From Aliiroseovarius sp. F20344 (GTDB lineage Bacteria; Pseudomonadota; Alphaproteobacteria; Rhodobacterales; Rhodobacteraceae), in contig NZ_JALKBG010000008.1 of the NCBI RefSeq assembly GCF_023016155.1, positions 374,501-438,500 of the forward strand: a DNA stretch of 64,000 bases, in the 5' to 3' direction. Under the pieces are notes generated by a model. That model was given only the letters and a program-made list of their open reading frames with translations, did no database searches and had not been told where the DNA came from. Below are positions 37,806-47,395 of the stretch, piece after piece. A program made the translations under genes and the position numbers. Numbering within the stretch: position 1 is the first letter of the stretch; each line of letters opens with the position of its first letter.

Positions 37806-38437
37806 CACAGCCCCATTTGCAGGAGAGGCCCATGAGCGCCACCAACAGCTCGCCTATCATCGACGAAGATCGGATGCGGGCGGATCTATACAACTTTCTT
37901 GGGCTTCTGCTGGCCAATCCACCAAGCACAGAAACCCTGTCGATGACAGCGGGTCTAACAGGTGACGACACGCCCCTTGGTACAGCGATCAATGCGCTGG
38001 CCCGGATTGCCAAACTGTCAAAACCTGCTGGTGTGGAAAGTGAGTTCAACAAGTTGTTCATCGGCTTGGGCCGGGGCGAATTGCTGCCTTATGCCAGTTA
38101 TTATCTAACCGGCTTCCTGAACGAAAAGCCGCTGGCAAAGTTGCGCCAGGACATGGCGGCACGCGGGCTGACTCGCGCCGAGAACGTGTACGAGCCCGAA
38201 GACAACATCGCATCTTTGATGGAGATGATGGGCGCCATGATCGCCGGCCGTTTCGGGCGCGGTCATGACGTGTCCGATCAAAAACTGTTTTTCAACACGC
38301 ATATCGGCCCTTGGGCCGGTCACTTTTTCACGGATTTGGAAGCCGCCAAGAACTCGGTTTTCTATGCCGCCGTCGGCCAAGTGGGTCGGGTGTTCATGGA
38401 AATCGAAGCGGAAGGCTTTCGGATGAGCGCGGAGTGA
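37802..38437 (+). CDS. TorD/DmsD-type molecular chaperone
   Basis: This 211-residue all-helical protein has the TorD family pattern: DLYNFLGLLLANPP, EFNKLFIGLGRGELLPYASYYLTGF (in two halves), and FFNTHIGPWAGHFFTDLE. Such chaperones bind Tat signal peptides or apo-molybdoenzymes during cofactor insertion. The client is probably the formate dehydrogenase alpha subunit encoded downstream. Confidence 0.9.
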   Translation: MTQPHLQERPMSATNSSPIIDEDRMRADLYNFLGLLLANPPSTETLSMTAGLTGDDTPLGTAINALARIAKLSKPAGVESEFNKLFIGLGRGELLPYASYYLTGFLNEKPLAKLRQDMAARGLTRAENVYEPEDNIASLMEMMGAMIAGRFGRGHDVSDQKLFFNTHIGPWAGHFFTDLEAAKNSVFYAAVGQVGRVFMEIEAEGFRMSAE

Positions 38438-38486
38438 TCCGCAAATCGGGTGGGAAACCACCCTTCACAAGAGAGGAGGAACTCTC

Positions 38487-38681
38487 ATGACCCAGAAGGA
38501 CAAGGAAGCGACAAGCCGCCGCGACTTTCTGAAACTGGCCGGAACGGCAGCCCCAGCGGCTGCAGTGACTGTAATGGCCAGCGGGCAAGAGGCTGAAGCA
38601 GCCGCCGAGCCTGATCTGCAATCAACCAAATTGCAGGACACGGCGCAGACCCGCGCCTATTTCGCGTCGGCCCGTTTCTGA
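38487..38681 (+). CDS. Formate dehydrogenase region Tat-targeted small protein
   Basis: A 64-residue protein with a Tat motif SRRDFLKLAG, a short Ala-rich hydrophobic run and a small tail (TQTRAYFASARF-like end). This matches the TAT-target protein family found in formate dehydrogenase loci. GAGAGGAGG lies before the ATG. It may help export or anchor the enzyme; evidence is positional. Confidence 0.82.
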   Translation: MTQKDKEATSRRDFLKLAGTAAPAAAVTVMASGQEAEAAAEPDLQSTKLQDTAQTRAYFASARF

Positions 38682-38785
38682 CAGGCTAAGCGACCCGCAC
38701 CTGCGGCGACTGGTTGCGATAGGCCCGACTGCCAAAGGTATTCATCAACCCAGCCAGCCCCAGTGGGGTAGCAAGGGAGGTTAAC

Positions 38786-41680
38786 ATGCTGAGGAAAAAG
38801 ACCAACGGGGTAGCGAGACGCCCCCAGCGGACAAGTATCCTTTCCGATGTCGCAGAGAAATCTGTCGACCGCCGCGCGTTTTTGCGTGGCAGCGGCCTGG
38901 CCATTGGTGGTCTTGCCGCAATCAGCGCCACCGGAGGAACGGTGACGCAAGCCACGGCAGCCACGGCTGCCGAAGGCGCGGTTGAGACCATTAAGTCGGT
39001 CTGTACGCACTGCTCGGTCGGTTGTACGGTCGTGGCAGAAGTCCAAAACGGTGTATGGACTGGTCAAGAACCCGGTTATGACAGCCCCTTCAACCTTGGC
39101 GCACACTGCGCAAAAGGTGCTTCGGTTCGCGAACATGCCCACGGCGAACGTCGCCTGAAGTACCCGATGAAGAAAGAAGGCGGTGAGTGGAAGCGCATCA
39201 GCTGGGAACAGGCGATCGACGAGATCGGCGGCGGCATGATGTCAATTCGGGACGAAAGTGGCCCGGACAGCGTCTACTGGTTGGGTTCAGCCAAACACTC
39301 GAATGAACAGGCCTACCTGTTCCGCAAGTTCGCAGCCTACTGGGGTACGAACAACGTGGATCACCAGGCACGGATCTGTCACTCGACCACCGTTGCAGGT
39401 GTGGCGAACACATGGGGCTACGGCGCCATGACCAACAGCTACAATGACATCCATAACAGTCGCGCGATTTTCATCATTGGTGGTAACCCGGCCGAAGCAC
39501 ACCCCGTGTCGCTTTTGCATGTGTTGAAAGCCAAAGAAGAAAACAATGCGCCTCTGATCGTTTGCGACCCGCGCTTCACGCGCACGGCCGCCCATGCTGA
39601 CGAATATGTCCGCTTCCGTCCCGGCACCGATGTGGCGCTGGTTTGGGGCCTTCTGTGGCATATCTTCGAGAACGGTTGGGAAGACAAAGAATTCATTCGC
39701 ACCCGTGTTTGGGGCATGGATGAAATCCGCGACGAGGTAAAGAAGTGGTCACCAGAAGAGGTAGAGCGCGTTACCGGAACCCCCGGTGAACAGCTTCGCC
39801 GCGTGGCGTATACTTTGGCCAACAACCGACCCGGCACTGTGATTTGGTGCATGGGTGGTACGCAGCACACCAACGGTAACAACAACACCCGTGCCTACTG
39901 CATCCTTCAGCTTGCGCTGGGGAACATGGGCACCGAGGGTGGCGGGACCAACATCTTCCGCGGCCACGACAATGTTCAAGGCGCAACTGATCTTGGAGTT
40001 CTCAGCCACACACTGCCGGGCTACTATGGCCTTTCAGCAGGTGCATGGGCCCACTGGGCGCGTGTATGGGGCGAGGATGGCGACTGGCTGAACGGCCAAT
40101 TCGACAAGCTCACCGGTGCCGATGGCAAGGAAAAGAGTCTTCAGAATTTGAAGGGTATTCCTGTAAGCCGTTGGATCGATGGTGTGTTGGAAGACAAGGA
40201 CAACATGGACCAGCCCAACAATGTGCGGGCTATGGTTTTGTGGGGTCACGCGCCAAACTCGCAAACCCGCGGGCCGGAAATGAAAACGGCGATGGAGAAA
40301 CTGGACATGCTGGTCGTGATCGACCCGTATCCAACAGTTTCGGCTGTTTTGCATGACCGTACCGATGGCGTTTATCTGTTGCCGGCGGCGACGCAGTTCG
40401 AAACCCGTGGTTCTGTCACGGCCTCGAACCGCTCGTTCCAGTGGCGTGATGCGGTTGTCGAACCGTTGTTTGAAAGCAAGCCTGACCATGTGATCATGGC
40501 CATGTTCGCCAAGAAGTTCGGCTGGGCGGATCGCCTGTTCCGGAACATCGAGATGGAAGACGATGTCACCCCCAATGTTGAAAGCATCACGCGTGAGTTC
40601 AACAGAGGTCTGTGGACCATTGGCTATACCGGACAAAGCCCGGAACGCATCAAGTTGCACATGGCAAACCAGCATACGTTTGACCGCACCACGCTTAAAG
40701 CTGTGGGTGGTCCAGCGGATGGCGACTATTACGGATTGCCTTGGCCTTGCTGGGGTACGGCCGAGATGGGGCACCCCGGAACGCCGAACCTTTATGACAT
40801 GTCCAAGCCAGTGTCCGAAGGTGGCCTGACATTCCGCGCCCGTTTCGGTGTGGAGCGTGACGGTGACAACCTTCTGGCCGAAGGCGTCTATTCGAAAAAC
40901 TCGGACATCCAAGACGGATATCCCGAGTTCACGATGCAGATGCTGATGGACCTTGGTTGGGACGGTGATCTGACGGATGAAGAACGTGCCTCGATCGAGG
41001 CCGTGGCAGGTCCCAAGACCAACTGGAAAACCGACCTGTCGGGCGGTATTCAGCGGGTTGCGATCCAGCACGAATGTGCGCCTTTTGGCAACGCCAAGGC
41101 CCGTGCGGTTGTGTGGACTTTCCCGGATCCGGTGCCGCTGCACCGCGAGCCGCTTTACACACCTCGGCGTGATCTCGTGGCGGATTATCCGACCTATGAG
41201 GATCGTCAATCCTATCGTCTGCCGACGCTCTATGCCTCGATCCAGAAGAATGATTTCTCGAAAGAGTATCCGATCATTCTGACATCCGGGCGTTTGGTCG
41301 AATACGAGGGTGGCGGGGAAGAATCCCGTTCAAACCCGTGGCTGGCCGAGCTTCAGCAAGACATGTTTGTCGAAGTGAACCCGCGTGACGCCAATAACCT
41401 TGGCCTGCGTGATGGGGAACAAGTCTGGGTCGAAGGCCCGGAAGGCGGCAAAGTGAAGGTCATGGCGATGGTCACCGAAAGGGTTGGCGAGGGCGTAGCC
41501 TTCATGCCGTTCCACTTCGGCGGTCACTTCCAAGGGGAAGATCTGCGGGACAAGTATCCCGACGGGGCAGACCCTTATGTGTTGGGGGAAAGCTCGAACA
41601 CAGCGCAGACCTATGGCTATGATTCAGTGACCCAGATGCAAGAGTCTAAGACGACCCTTTGCAAAATCTGGACAGCGTAA
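38786..41680 (+). CDS. fdhA: Formate dehydrogenase alpha subunit (Mo/W-bisMGD)
   Basis: This 964-residue catalytic subunit oxidises formate to CO2. A Tat signal (DRRAFLRGSG, RR at 29–30) predicts periplasmic export. One 4Fe-4S cluster is bound by C73, C76, C80 and C108. The metal ligand is Cys198, encoded TGT, in RICHST with His199, so this is a Cys not a selenocysteine enzyme. The C-terminal MGD-binding domain (LTSGRLVEYEGGG, NNLGLRDGEQVWVEGPEGG) is complete. It is followed at 12 bp by the beta subunit. A tungstate transporter downstream suggests a tungsten enzyme, which is inference. Confidence 0.95.
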   Translation: MLRKKTNGVARRPQRTSILSDVAEKSVDRRAFLRGSGLAIGGLAAISATGGTVTQATAATAAEGAVETIKSVCTHCSVGCTVVAEVQNGVWTGQEPGYDSPFNLGAHCAKGASVREHAHGERRLKYPMKKEGGEWKRISWEQAIDEIGGGMMSIRDESGPDSVYWLGSAKHSNEQAYLFRKFAAYWGTNNVDHQARICHSTTVAGVANTWGYGAMTNSYNDIHNSRAIFIIGGNPAEAHPVSLLHVLKAKEENNAPLIVCDPRFTRTAAHADEYVRFRPGTDVALVWGLLWHIFENGWEDKEFIRTRVWGMDEIRDEVKKWSPEEVERVTGTPGEQLRRVAYTLANNRPGTVIWCMGGTQHTNGNNNTRAYCILQLALGNMGTEGGGTNIFRGHDNVQGATDLGVLSHTLPGYYGLSAGAWAHWARVWGEDGDWLNGQFDKLTGADGKEKSLQNLKGIPVSRWIDGVLEDKDNMDQPNNVRAMVLWGHAPNSQTRGPEMKTAMEKLDMLVVIDPYPTVSAVLHDRTDGVYLLPAATQFETRGSVTASNRSFQWRDAVVEPLFESKPDHVIMAMFAKKFGWADRLFRNIEMEDDVTPNVESITREFNRGLWTIGYTGQSPERIKLHMANQHTFDRTTLKAVGGPADGDYYGLPWPCWGTAEMGHPGTPNLYDMSKPVSEGGLTFRARFGVERDGDNLLAEGVYSKNSDIQDGYPEFTMQMLMDLGWDGDLTDEERASIEAVAGPKTNWKTDLSGGIQRVAIQHECAPFGNAKARAVVWTFPDPVPLHREPLYTPRRDLVADYPTYEDRQSYRLPTLYASIQKNDFSKEYPIILTSGRLVEYEGGGEESRSNPWLAELQQDMFVEVNPRDANNLGLRDGEQVWVEGPEGGKVKVMAMVTERVGEGVAFMPFHFGGHFQGEDLRDKYPDGADPYVLGESSNTAQTYGYDSVTQMQESKTTLCKIWTA

Positions 41681-41692
41681 GGAGGAAAGAGA

Positions 41693-42286
41693 ATGGCAAG
41701 AGCAAAGTTTCTCTGTGACGCCGAGCGCTGCATTGAATGCAACGCCTGTGTGACCGCATGTAAGAACGAGCACGAGGTGCCTTGGGGTATCAACCGGCGC
41801 CGTGTTGTGACCATCGAAGATGGCAAACCCGGCGAGCGGTCGATCTCGGTTGCTTGTATGCACTGTTCGGATGCACCCTGTATGGCCGTTTGCCCGGTCG
41901 ATTGCTTCTACCAGACCGAAGACGGTGTGGTGCTGCATTCGAAAGACCTGTGCATCGGTTGTGGTTATTGCTTCTACGCGTGCCCGTTTGGCGCACCGCA
42001 ATACCCGCAGGCTGGCAACTTCGGCAGCCGTGGCAAGATGGACAAATGTACCTTCTGTGCCGGTGGCCCTGAAGAAAACCACTCGACCGCCGAGTTCGCC
42101 AAATACGGTCGCAACCGTCTGGCCGAGGGCAAGCTGCCCATCTGTGCTGAGATGTGTTCGACCAAAGCGCTTCTGGCCGGAGATGGCGACGAAGTGTCGA
42201 ACATCTACCGCGAGCGTGTTGTGGCCCGTGGCTTCGGTTCGGGCGCTTGGGGCTGGGGTACAGCCTATCAACAAAAGGGTGGCTGA
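41693..42286 (+). CDS. fdhB: Formate dehydrogenase iron-sulfur beta subunit
   Basis: This 197-residue protein has four Cys sets typical of the 4×4Fe-4S electron-transfer subunit: CIECNACVTACK, CMHCSDAPCMAVCP, CIGCGYCFYACP and CTFC with CAEMC. It carries electrons from the alpha to the gamma subunit. GGAGG precedes the ATG. There is no membrane anchor at the C-terminus, so membrane contact depends on the gamma subunit. Confidence 0.94.
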   Translation: MARAKFLCDAERCIECNACVTACKNEHEVPWGINRRRVVTIEDGKPGERSISVACMHCSDAPCMAVCPVDCFYQTEDGVVLHSKDLCIGCGYCFYACPFGAPQYPQAGNFGSRGKMDKCTFCAGGPEENHSTAEFAKYGRNRLAEGKLPICAEMCSTKALLAGDGDEVSNIYRERVVARGFGSGAWGWGTAYQQKGG

Positions 42287-42301
42287 TCACAGCTGACCTT
42301 G

Positions 42302-42330
42302 GGGCGGCCCGACACAGTTTCGGGCCGCCC
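42302..42330 (+). other. GC-rich hairpin between fdhB and fdhC
   Basis: GGGCGGCCCGA (42302–42312) and TCGGGCCGCCC (42320–42330) form a perfect 11-bp stem with a 7-nt loop, 15 bp after the fdhB stop. There is no T-run. It could protect the upstream mRNA or lower expression of the gamma subunit; it is unlikely to be a full terminator. Confidence 0.6.
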
Positions 42331-42364
42331 AACCCATGAAATTCTGACACAAGGAGGAGCGACC

Positions 42365-43585
42365 ATGCTGCGCATGGCACTCGCACTTGTTCTGATGCTG
42401 ACACTGGCTCCGGCTGGGTTTGCACAGGAAAGCACACCAGATACCACCGCCGAGATTGACCGCTCGGCCACTGGTGGGGCGCAAACGCTGGAAGACATTC
42501 TGGCCCGTCAGGCCGGGCAAAAACTTGACGACAGTTTCCGCTCAGGCGCCGTGGGCGACCCGGACAACGCGGCAGGTATCGCTTCGCAGCTTGGCACGCT
42601 GGGCGGGGTCTCGGACGCTGAGACATGGCGCGCCCTGCGCTATGGATCAGCTAACGTGAAGGTCTCTGCCGGCGGGGACGTCGCTACGGTTTTGGTCCAA
42701 GACGGCGGCATGCGTTGGCATGAGTTCCGCGACACCACACTTCGAACCTATGGCGGCTGGCTTCTGATCGGTACGCTGGTGGCCTTGCTGGTATTTTATG
42801 TCCTGCATGGTCGGATCAAGATTGATGATGGCCGTACTGGTCGCACCGTGACCCGATTTAAAGCGATTGAACGTTTCGGTCACTGGCTATTGGCTGGCTC
42901 ATTTATCGTGTTGGGACTGACTGGGCTATTGGTCCTGTTCGGCCGCGTGTTTCTTGTGCCGCTCTTTGGCAAAGATGCTAATGCCTTCCTGCTTGTCTGG
43001 TCGAAATGGGTCCACAACAACGTTGCTTGGGCCTTCATTCTTGGCCTCGTGATGATCTTCGTGATGTGGGTTGTCCACAACATCCCCAACCGTACCGATC
43101 TTCATTGGCTGAGAAAAGGTGGTGGTATCCTGTTTGGCCACGATCACCCGCCCGCCAAGAAGTTCAATGCGGGCCAGAAGATGATTTTCTGGTCGGTTAT
43201 TTTGTTTGGTGGGTCGATTGCGCTTACAGGTGTATCCCTTCTTTTCCCCTTCGATTTGCCGCTGTTTGCGAAAAGCTTTCATATGCTAAACGCCACGGGC
43301 CTGCTGCAAATGATTGGGATGGGAGAGCTGCCCGTTCAATTAGCGCCACAAGAAGAGATGCAACTGGCGCAGGCTTGGCATGCGATCCTTGCCTTTGTCC
43401 TGATGGCCATCGTGTTTGCACATATCTATATCGGCTCGGTCGGGATGGAAGGCGCATATGATGCCATGGGCACAGGTGAAGTTGACGAAGCCTGGGCTGA
43501 ACAGCACCATTCGATTTGGTTGGAAGAATACAAAGCTGCTGAACGCGACACCAACGGAAATGCGGCGAAAACAGCCGCTGAATGA
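42365..43585 (+). CDS. fdhC: Formate dehydrogenase gamma subunit, cytochrome b
   Basis: This 406-residue membrane subunit begins with a signal peptide (LRMALALVLMLTLAPAGFA), then a periplasmic segment of about 110 residues and five hydrophobic helices. His residues in FGHWLLAGSF, WVHNNVAWAF, and AWHAILAFVL/FAHIYIG are the likely b-heme ligands. It passes electrons to the quinone pool. The ATG at 42365 follows AGGAGGAGC and is preferred over an upstream ATG at 42299. Confidence 0.92.
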   Translation: MLRMALALVLMLTLAPAGFAQESTPDTTAEIDRSATGGAQTLEDILARQAGQKLDDSFRSGAVGDPDNAAGIASQLGTLGGVSDAETWRALRYGSANVKVSAGGDVATVLVQDGGMRWHEFRDTTLRTYGGWLLIGTLVALLVFYVLHGRIKIDDGRTGRTVTRFKAIERFGHWLLAGSFIVLGLTGLLVLFGRVFLVPLFGKDANAFLLVWSKWVHNNVAWAFILGLVMIFVMWVVHNIPNRTDLHWLRKGGGILFGHDHPPAKKFNAGQKMIFWSVILFGGSIALTGVSLLFPFDLPLFAKSFHMLNATGLLQMIGMGELPVQLAPQEEMQLAQAWHAILAFVLMAIVFAHIYIGSVGMEGAYDAMGTGEVDEAWAEQHHSIWLEEYKAAERDTNGNAAKTAAE

Positions 43586-43680
43586 CAAGGTCGCCGCCGA
43601 TCTTACAATGGTGTTGGTTCGGCGGCGGCATTGGCGAAACTTGGAACCCCACAGAAGGGTGCCATGATGGAGAAGCAAAG

Positions 43681-43803
43681 ATGAAAGCGATGCTTTTGGG
43701 GTTTTTGGCAATCATCGTGATTGCGATTGGCGCAAGCAATATATTGGGGACGCTGGGCTATTCCTCTTCAGATCGCTATTCTGGCGCAGCTGTCAGAAAC
43801 TAA
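43681..43803 (+). CDS. Small membrane protein after fdhC, 40 aa
   Basis: A short protein with one hydrophobic helix (LLGFLAIIVIAIGASNIL) and a polar tail SSSDRYSGAAVRN. GGAGAAG lies 6–12 nt before the ATG. It sits between fdhC and the response regulator, 9 bp from the latter. No family is recognised; it could be a small subunit or stabiliser of the membrane complex. Confidence 0.6.
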   Translation: MKAMLLGFLAIIVIAIGASNILGTLGYSSSDRYSGAAVRN

Positions 43804-43812
43804 GGCGACATC

Positions 43813-45147
43813 ATGCGTGACGAATACGGAGAAAGCCTTGCCGGGGCGTCCATCCTTGTGATCGACGACGAGCCGGGCATGCGAAACTTCCTGACCAAAA
43901 TCCTGACGCCGCGCTGTAAACGGGTCGAACAAGCAAGCTCCGCGGCCGAGGCATCGGCTGCGTTGGACAAAAGCCATTTCGACCTTGTGATCCTTGATAA
44001 CATTATGCCCGGCAAGACCGGGCTGGATTGGCTGCGCGAACAGGGCAAGGTCGGACTGTTTTCAGACGCAATTCTGATCACTGCTTATGCTGACCTAGAG
44101 ACCGCGATCGACGCATTGCGCATTGGTGTTGCCGATTTCGTTTTGAAACCCTTTCGTGCAAATCAGATCCTGAACGCTGTAGCGCGCGCTTTGGACCGAA
44201 AGATCCTGCGCCGTGATAACTCGCTTCTGAAGCATGAACTGTCAGCCGAAGGAAGTACCGCACGCGGGCGTTTGTTGGGCAACTCTGCCCCGATTAACAA
44301 GGTGCGCGAGATGATGTCGCGCCTAGCCCCGATGCCCACGCCGGTACTTTTCACCGGCGCGTCTGGCACAGGCAAAGAAGTTGCTGCGCGCACGCTCCAT
44401 GCTATGTCAGATCGGGCCGAAAAGCCCTTTGTCGCGGTGAACTGTGCGGCCATATCCGCCACCAATTGCGCGCAGGATTTGTTTGGCGTGATCAACGAAG
44501 ACGGGCAGGGGCGCGACGGGCTGTTTCTGCTGGCCGATGGTGGGGTTTTGTTCCTAGATGAAGTTGCGCAAATGCCCGAGCAGATGCAGGCCGCCTTGCT
44601 GCGTGTGCTGGAAGATCAGCGTATTCGCCCCGTGGGGGCAGAGCGTGATATCCCGCTTAACCTGCGATTTTTCTTTGCCACAAATGCAGACCTGAAAGAG
44701 GCAGTGGCCAATGGCACATTCCGGGCCGACCTTTATCACCGGATTAATGTCGTCAGTATCGATATGCCCCCTCTTAAGGAACGTTCCGAGGATATTGTTG
44801 AACTGGCTGCGCTGTTCATGGGGCAGTTCTCTAAAACGCTAGCGCTGCCCGATCTGGATCTGGATGAAGATACGCTGTTGAAGATCAGCAGGTATGACTG
44901 GCCGGGGAATGTGCGCGAGCTGCGCAACATGATCGAGCGTTCTGTGATCCTTGGCAGCTTCCCGGAAGAGTTTGCGGGCGGCGGGCAGGTTAAAGGCGTG
45001 CGCGCCATTGAGACGTTAGACCTCGTTACAAAACGGCACATTCTTCACGTGTTGGATACCTGTGGCGGAAATCGGGCTGAGGCGTCACGTCGTCTGGGTG
45101 TTTCGCGCAAAACGATTGATCGTAAATGTGCTTCGTGGGGGATGTAG
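43813..45147 (+). CDS. NtrC-type response regulator lacking the GAFTGA loop
   Basis: This 444-residue protein has an N-terminal receiver domain (phospho-acceptor D62, K112), an AAA+ domain (Walker A GASGTGKE 182–189, Walker B VLFLDE 245–250) and a C-terminal Fis-type HTH (ASRRLGVSRKTIDRK). Between LFG and LADGG the usual GAFTGA loop is absent, replaced by VINEDGQGRDG, about four residues shorter than the family. GAFTGA contacts sigma-54, so this regulator probably acts with sigma-70, as described for Rhodobacter capsulatus NtrC. Its partner kinase is convergent. The likely target is the formate dehydrogenase locus. Confidence 0.92.
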   Translation: MRDEYGESLAGASILVIDDEPGMRNFLTKILTPRCKRVEQASSAAEASAALDKSHFDLVILDNIMPGKTGLDWLREQGKVGLFSDAILITAYADLETAIDALRIGVADFVLKPFRANQILNAVARALDRKILRRDNSLLKHELSAEGSTARGRLLGNSAPINKVREMMSRLAPMPTPVLFTGASGTGKEVAARTLHAMSDRAEKPFVAVNCAAISATNCAQDLFGVINEDGQGRDGLFLLADGGVLFLDEVAQMPEQMQAALLRVLEDQRIRPVGAERDIPLNLRFFFATNADLKEAVANGTFRADLYHRINVVSIDMPPLKERSEDIVELAALFMGQFSKTLALPDLDLDEDTLLKISRYDWPGNVRELRNMIERSVILGSFPEEFAGGGQVKGVRAIETLDLVTKRHILHVLDTCGGNRAEASRRLGVSRKTIDRKCASWGM

Positions 45148-45156
45148 AGGGGACTT

Positions 45157-47118
45157 CTAACCCGTCTCCTCGCGTTCGACCGCCGGAAGCCAGACTGTAA
45201 AAACAGCTCCGCGCTTGGTCCCGTTTTTAACCGATATCGTCCCCCCCGCCTGCCGGATGAGGGTCTGACTAATCGACAAGCCCAGCCCGGTGCCTTCGCC
45301 CAGTTTGGTAGTGTGGAACGGGTCAAAAACGCGGTTCAGGTTTTCGGTTTCGATACCGGGACCACTGTCCTCAACTATCAGTTCAACCCCGTCACGCTTG
45401 TCACGCTGGGCTTGTCGGATCGTCAGGCGCAACTCTCCGGCTCCATCCATCGCCTGAACCGCATTGATCATCAGGTTTACCACAACTTGCTGCATTTCAC
45501 CGGCACTAATCGCCACATTCGGCGCCGGCGAGAACTCGGTGGTAACATCAACATCCTTTTGCGGCTGCACATGGGTAATCAAACCCCGGCAATCCTCGAC
45601 CAGCTGCGATAGCTCTACACCTTCGCCAGAAGCGGAGTAATCAGTGGGACGCGCGAACTGTAAAAGCTTCCCGACAATGCTGTCGATGCGCTGAACCTGT
45701 CGGTCGATCAAGCTCAGCTCAGTTTTAATACCTTCTGCATTTGCGCCGAGGGTCTGACGCATCACATCAACATTACCTTGAATCACCGCAACCGGGTTGT
45801 TGATCTCATGTGCCACGCCGGCGGTGATTTCGCCGATCGATGCCAGTTTTTCGGACATAACCAGCTGTTGATAGGTTTCTTCAAGCTGATCCTTGGCCGC
45901 GCGAAGTTCGACTGTGCGCCGATCCACGCGGTCATTCAGCTCTTCCGCCCAGCTGCGCAATGCCTGATCACGTTCCTGAACCTGATCCAGAAGGGTATCG
46001 AGGTGTGTTGCAACCTGACCAATCTCGTCCTTTGAGCCAACATCACCATTTCGCGCGGCCAGATCACCACGCTCAACTCGCTTCATTGTGCGGGTCATTT
46101 GTTCCAAAGGTGAAAAGATGCCCCGCGCCATCCACAAGAACAAGGGTGCGGATAAGACCAGTACAGCCGCCATCGCCGCCAACATCGACAGATAAGCTGC
46201 CCGTTTGGCGCTGGAAAACGGAGCTTCAAGAAAACCCACGTAAAGCATTCCAACCCGGTTTCCGAAACTGTCTATCAGGGGCAAATAGCCCGAGATATAC
46301 CAGTCATTCACAACAAACGCGCGGTTCAGCCATGTCTGCCCATCGGTCAGAACAGCGGAACGAACTTCCGCAGAGACGCGGGTACCCAAAGCCCGTACAT
46401 CTTCGAACAGACGCACATTGGTCGAGACACGCACGTCTTCTAAAAACAAGGTTGCTGTGCCTTGCCGGTCACCATCAGGGGTCGCGGCATTCAAGTAGAC
46501 CAGCGCGTTGATCGTATCGATGAAGTCGAGGTTGCGGTTCAGAAGGATACCACCGACCAAGACACCACGGTGATTGGGCAAATCGATGGGCGCAGCCGTG
46601 TGGACCACCATGCCTCGATCCTCAACCGTGCGATCTGTCGGGACGGCCGCTTTTGTTTCAATCAAGTCAATGCGTGCGCGCTGGGCAAGTTCGGGAAAGA
46701 CAGCCAGATCTGTTCCCGAAAAAATGTCGATTTGCGAAGATCTCTGACCCTCTAAAGCCGACTGAATAACCGGCCATCGGCGTGCTTGTGACGCATCGCC
46801 TTCGGGAAGATAATACAGAAAATCAAGTGCTTGCGACTTTCGCATCTTCTCAAGATACGCCGTGCGGTTGCCATCCGGTTGCGCCAAAACCGCCTCAAAA
46901 GCGCGCGAGTCTGCGATTGCCTCAACGCCCGCTCCAGTGCCAGTCAGGATGCGCCCAAGATACTGCTCGGCAATTCTGAGATCACTGTCGACCTTGGAAA
47001 TCAGAAGTTCGTCATAATCCGTGGTCCAGCGGGCCATAGCCAACAGCATCAACAGCGGAAGCAAGATCCCAAGCGGCGCCAAAGCCAACACCAAAAGCTT
47101 CAAACGGACCGAATTCAA
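45157..47118 (-). CDS. Sensor histidine kinase with periplasmic domain
   Basis: This 653-residue protein has a first helix (LLVLALAPLGILLPLLMLLA), a periplasmic domain of about 270 residues resembling the Cache fold (SFGNRVGMLYVGFL near its end), a second helix, HAMP, a coiled linker (RDQALRSWAEELNDRVDRR), HisKA with GVAHEINNP, and HATPase with GTGLGLSI. The frame reaches 47190, but TTG at 47118 follows AGAAGG and puts the helix at the N-terminus. It ends 9 bp from the response regulator gene, convergent with it, and is probably its kinase. The signal is unknown. Confidence 0.9.
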   Translation of the reverse strand: MNSVRLKLLVLALAPLGILLPLLMLLAMARWTTDYDELLISKVDSDLRIAEQYLGRILTGTGAGVEAIADSRAFEAVLAQPDGNRTAYLEKMRKSQALDFLYYLPEGDASQARRWPVIQSALEGQRSSQIDIFSGTDLAVFPELAQRARIDLIETKAAVPTDRTVEDRGMVVHTAAPIDLPNHRGVLVGGILLNRNLDFIDTINALVYLNAATPDGDRQGTATLFLEDVRVSTNVRLFEDVRALGTRVSAEVRSAVLTDGQTWLNRAFVVNDWYISGYLPLIDSFGNRVGMLYVGFLEAPFSSAKRAAYLSMLAAMAAVLVLSAPLFLWMARGIFSPLEQMTRTMKRVERGDLAARNGDVGSKDEIGQVATHLDTLLDQVQERDQALRSWAEELNDRVDRRTVELRAAKDQLEETYQQLVMSEKLASIGEITAGVAHEINNPVAVIQGNVDVMRQTLGANAEGIKTELSLIDRQVQRIDSIVGKLLQFARPTDYSASGEGVELSQLVEDCRGLITHVQPQKDVDVTTEFSPAPNVAISAGEMQQVVVNLMINAVQAMDGAGELRLTIRQAQRDKRDGVELIVEDSGPGIETENLNRVFDPFHTTKLGEGTGLGLSISQTLIRQAGGTISVKNGTKRGAVFTVWLPAVEREETG

Positions 47119-47250
47119 TTCTGCTTCCTTCTGGCATAGGTGACCGAGTTGAGCCGAGCTTAACAGACCCGATAACCCTGACCAGCCCATTGACAGTATT
47201 CAGCAACAAGCTTGGTCGTATTGGTGCGCTTTATGAGAAAGCCGTCAAAT

Positions 47251-47269
47251 TGGACGGTCAAAATGTCCA
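47251..47269. promoter_or_regulatory. Inverted repeat with shared motif upstream of the tungstate transporter
   Basis: TGGAC-N9-GTCCA spans 47251–47269. Its inner part, read on minus (47267–47256), is GACATTTTGACC, matching 11 of 12 bases with GACATTTTGTCC before the formate dehydrogenase operon. It lies about 130 bp upstream of the tupB start. Shared control of both operons is inferred. The remainder of 47119–47395 holds no gene. Confidence 0.35.
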
Positions 47270-47395
47270 GTTCGCCGCTTTTGCCCAAGAAATCGGTTTT
47301 TCTGTTGCGCATGATATGGTTGATCAGTCTTAAGATGATCGGACAATTTGGCCATACGGGCCGCGGTCCTGCAAAACGCGTTAAGGGATGACGTC

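Noticed and set aside
39375-39383. Possible selenocysteine codon in formate dehydrogenase
   Set aside because: The ligand codon is TGT (Cys), not TGA.
40034-41209. Minus frame of 391 codons opposite the formate dehydrogenase alpha gene
   Set aside because: Antisense shadow in a GC-rich gene with no family features.
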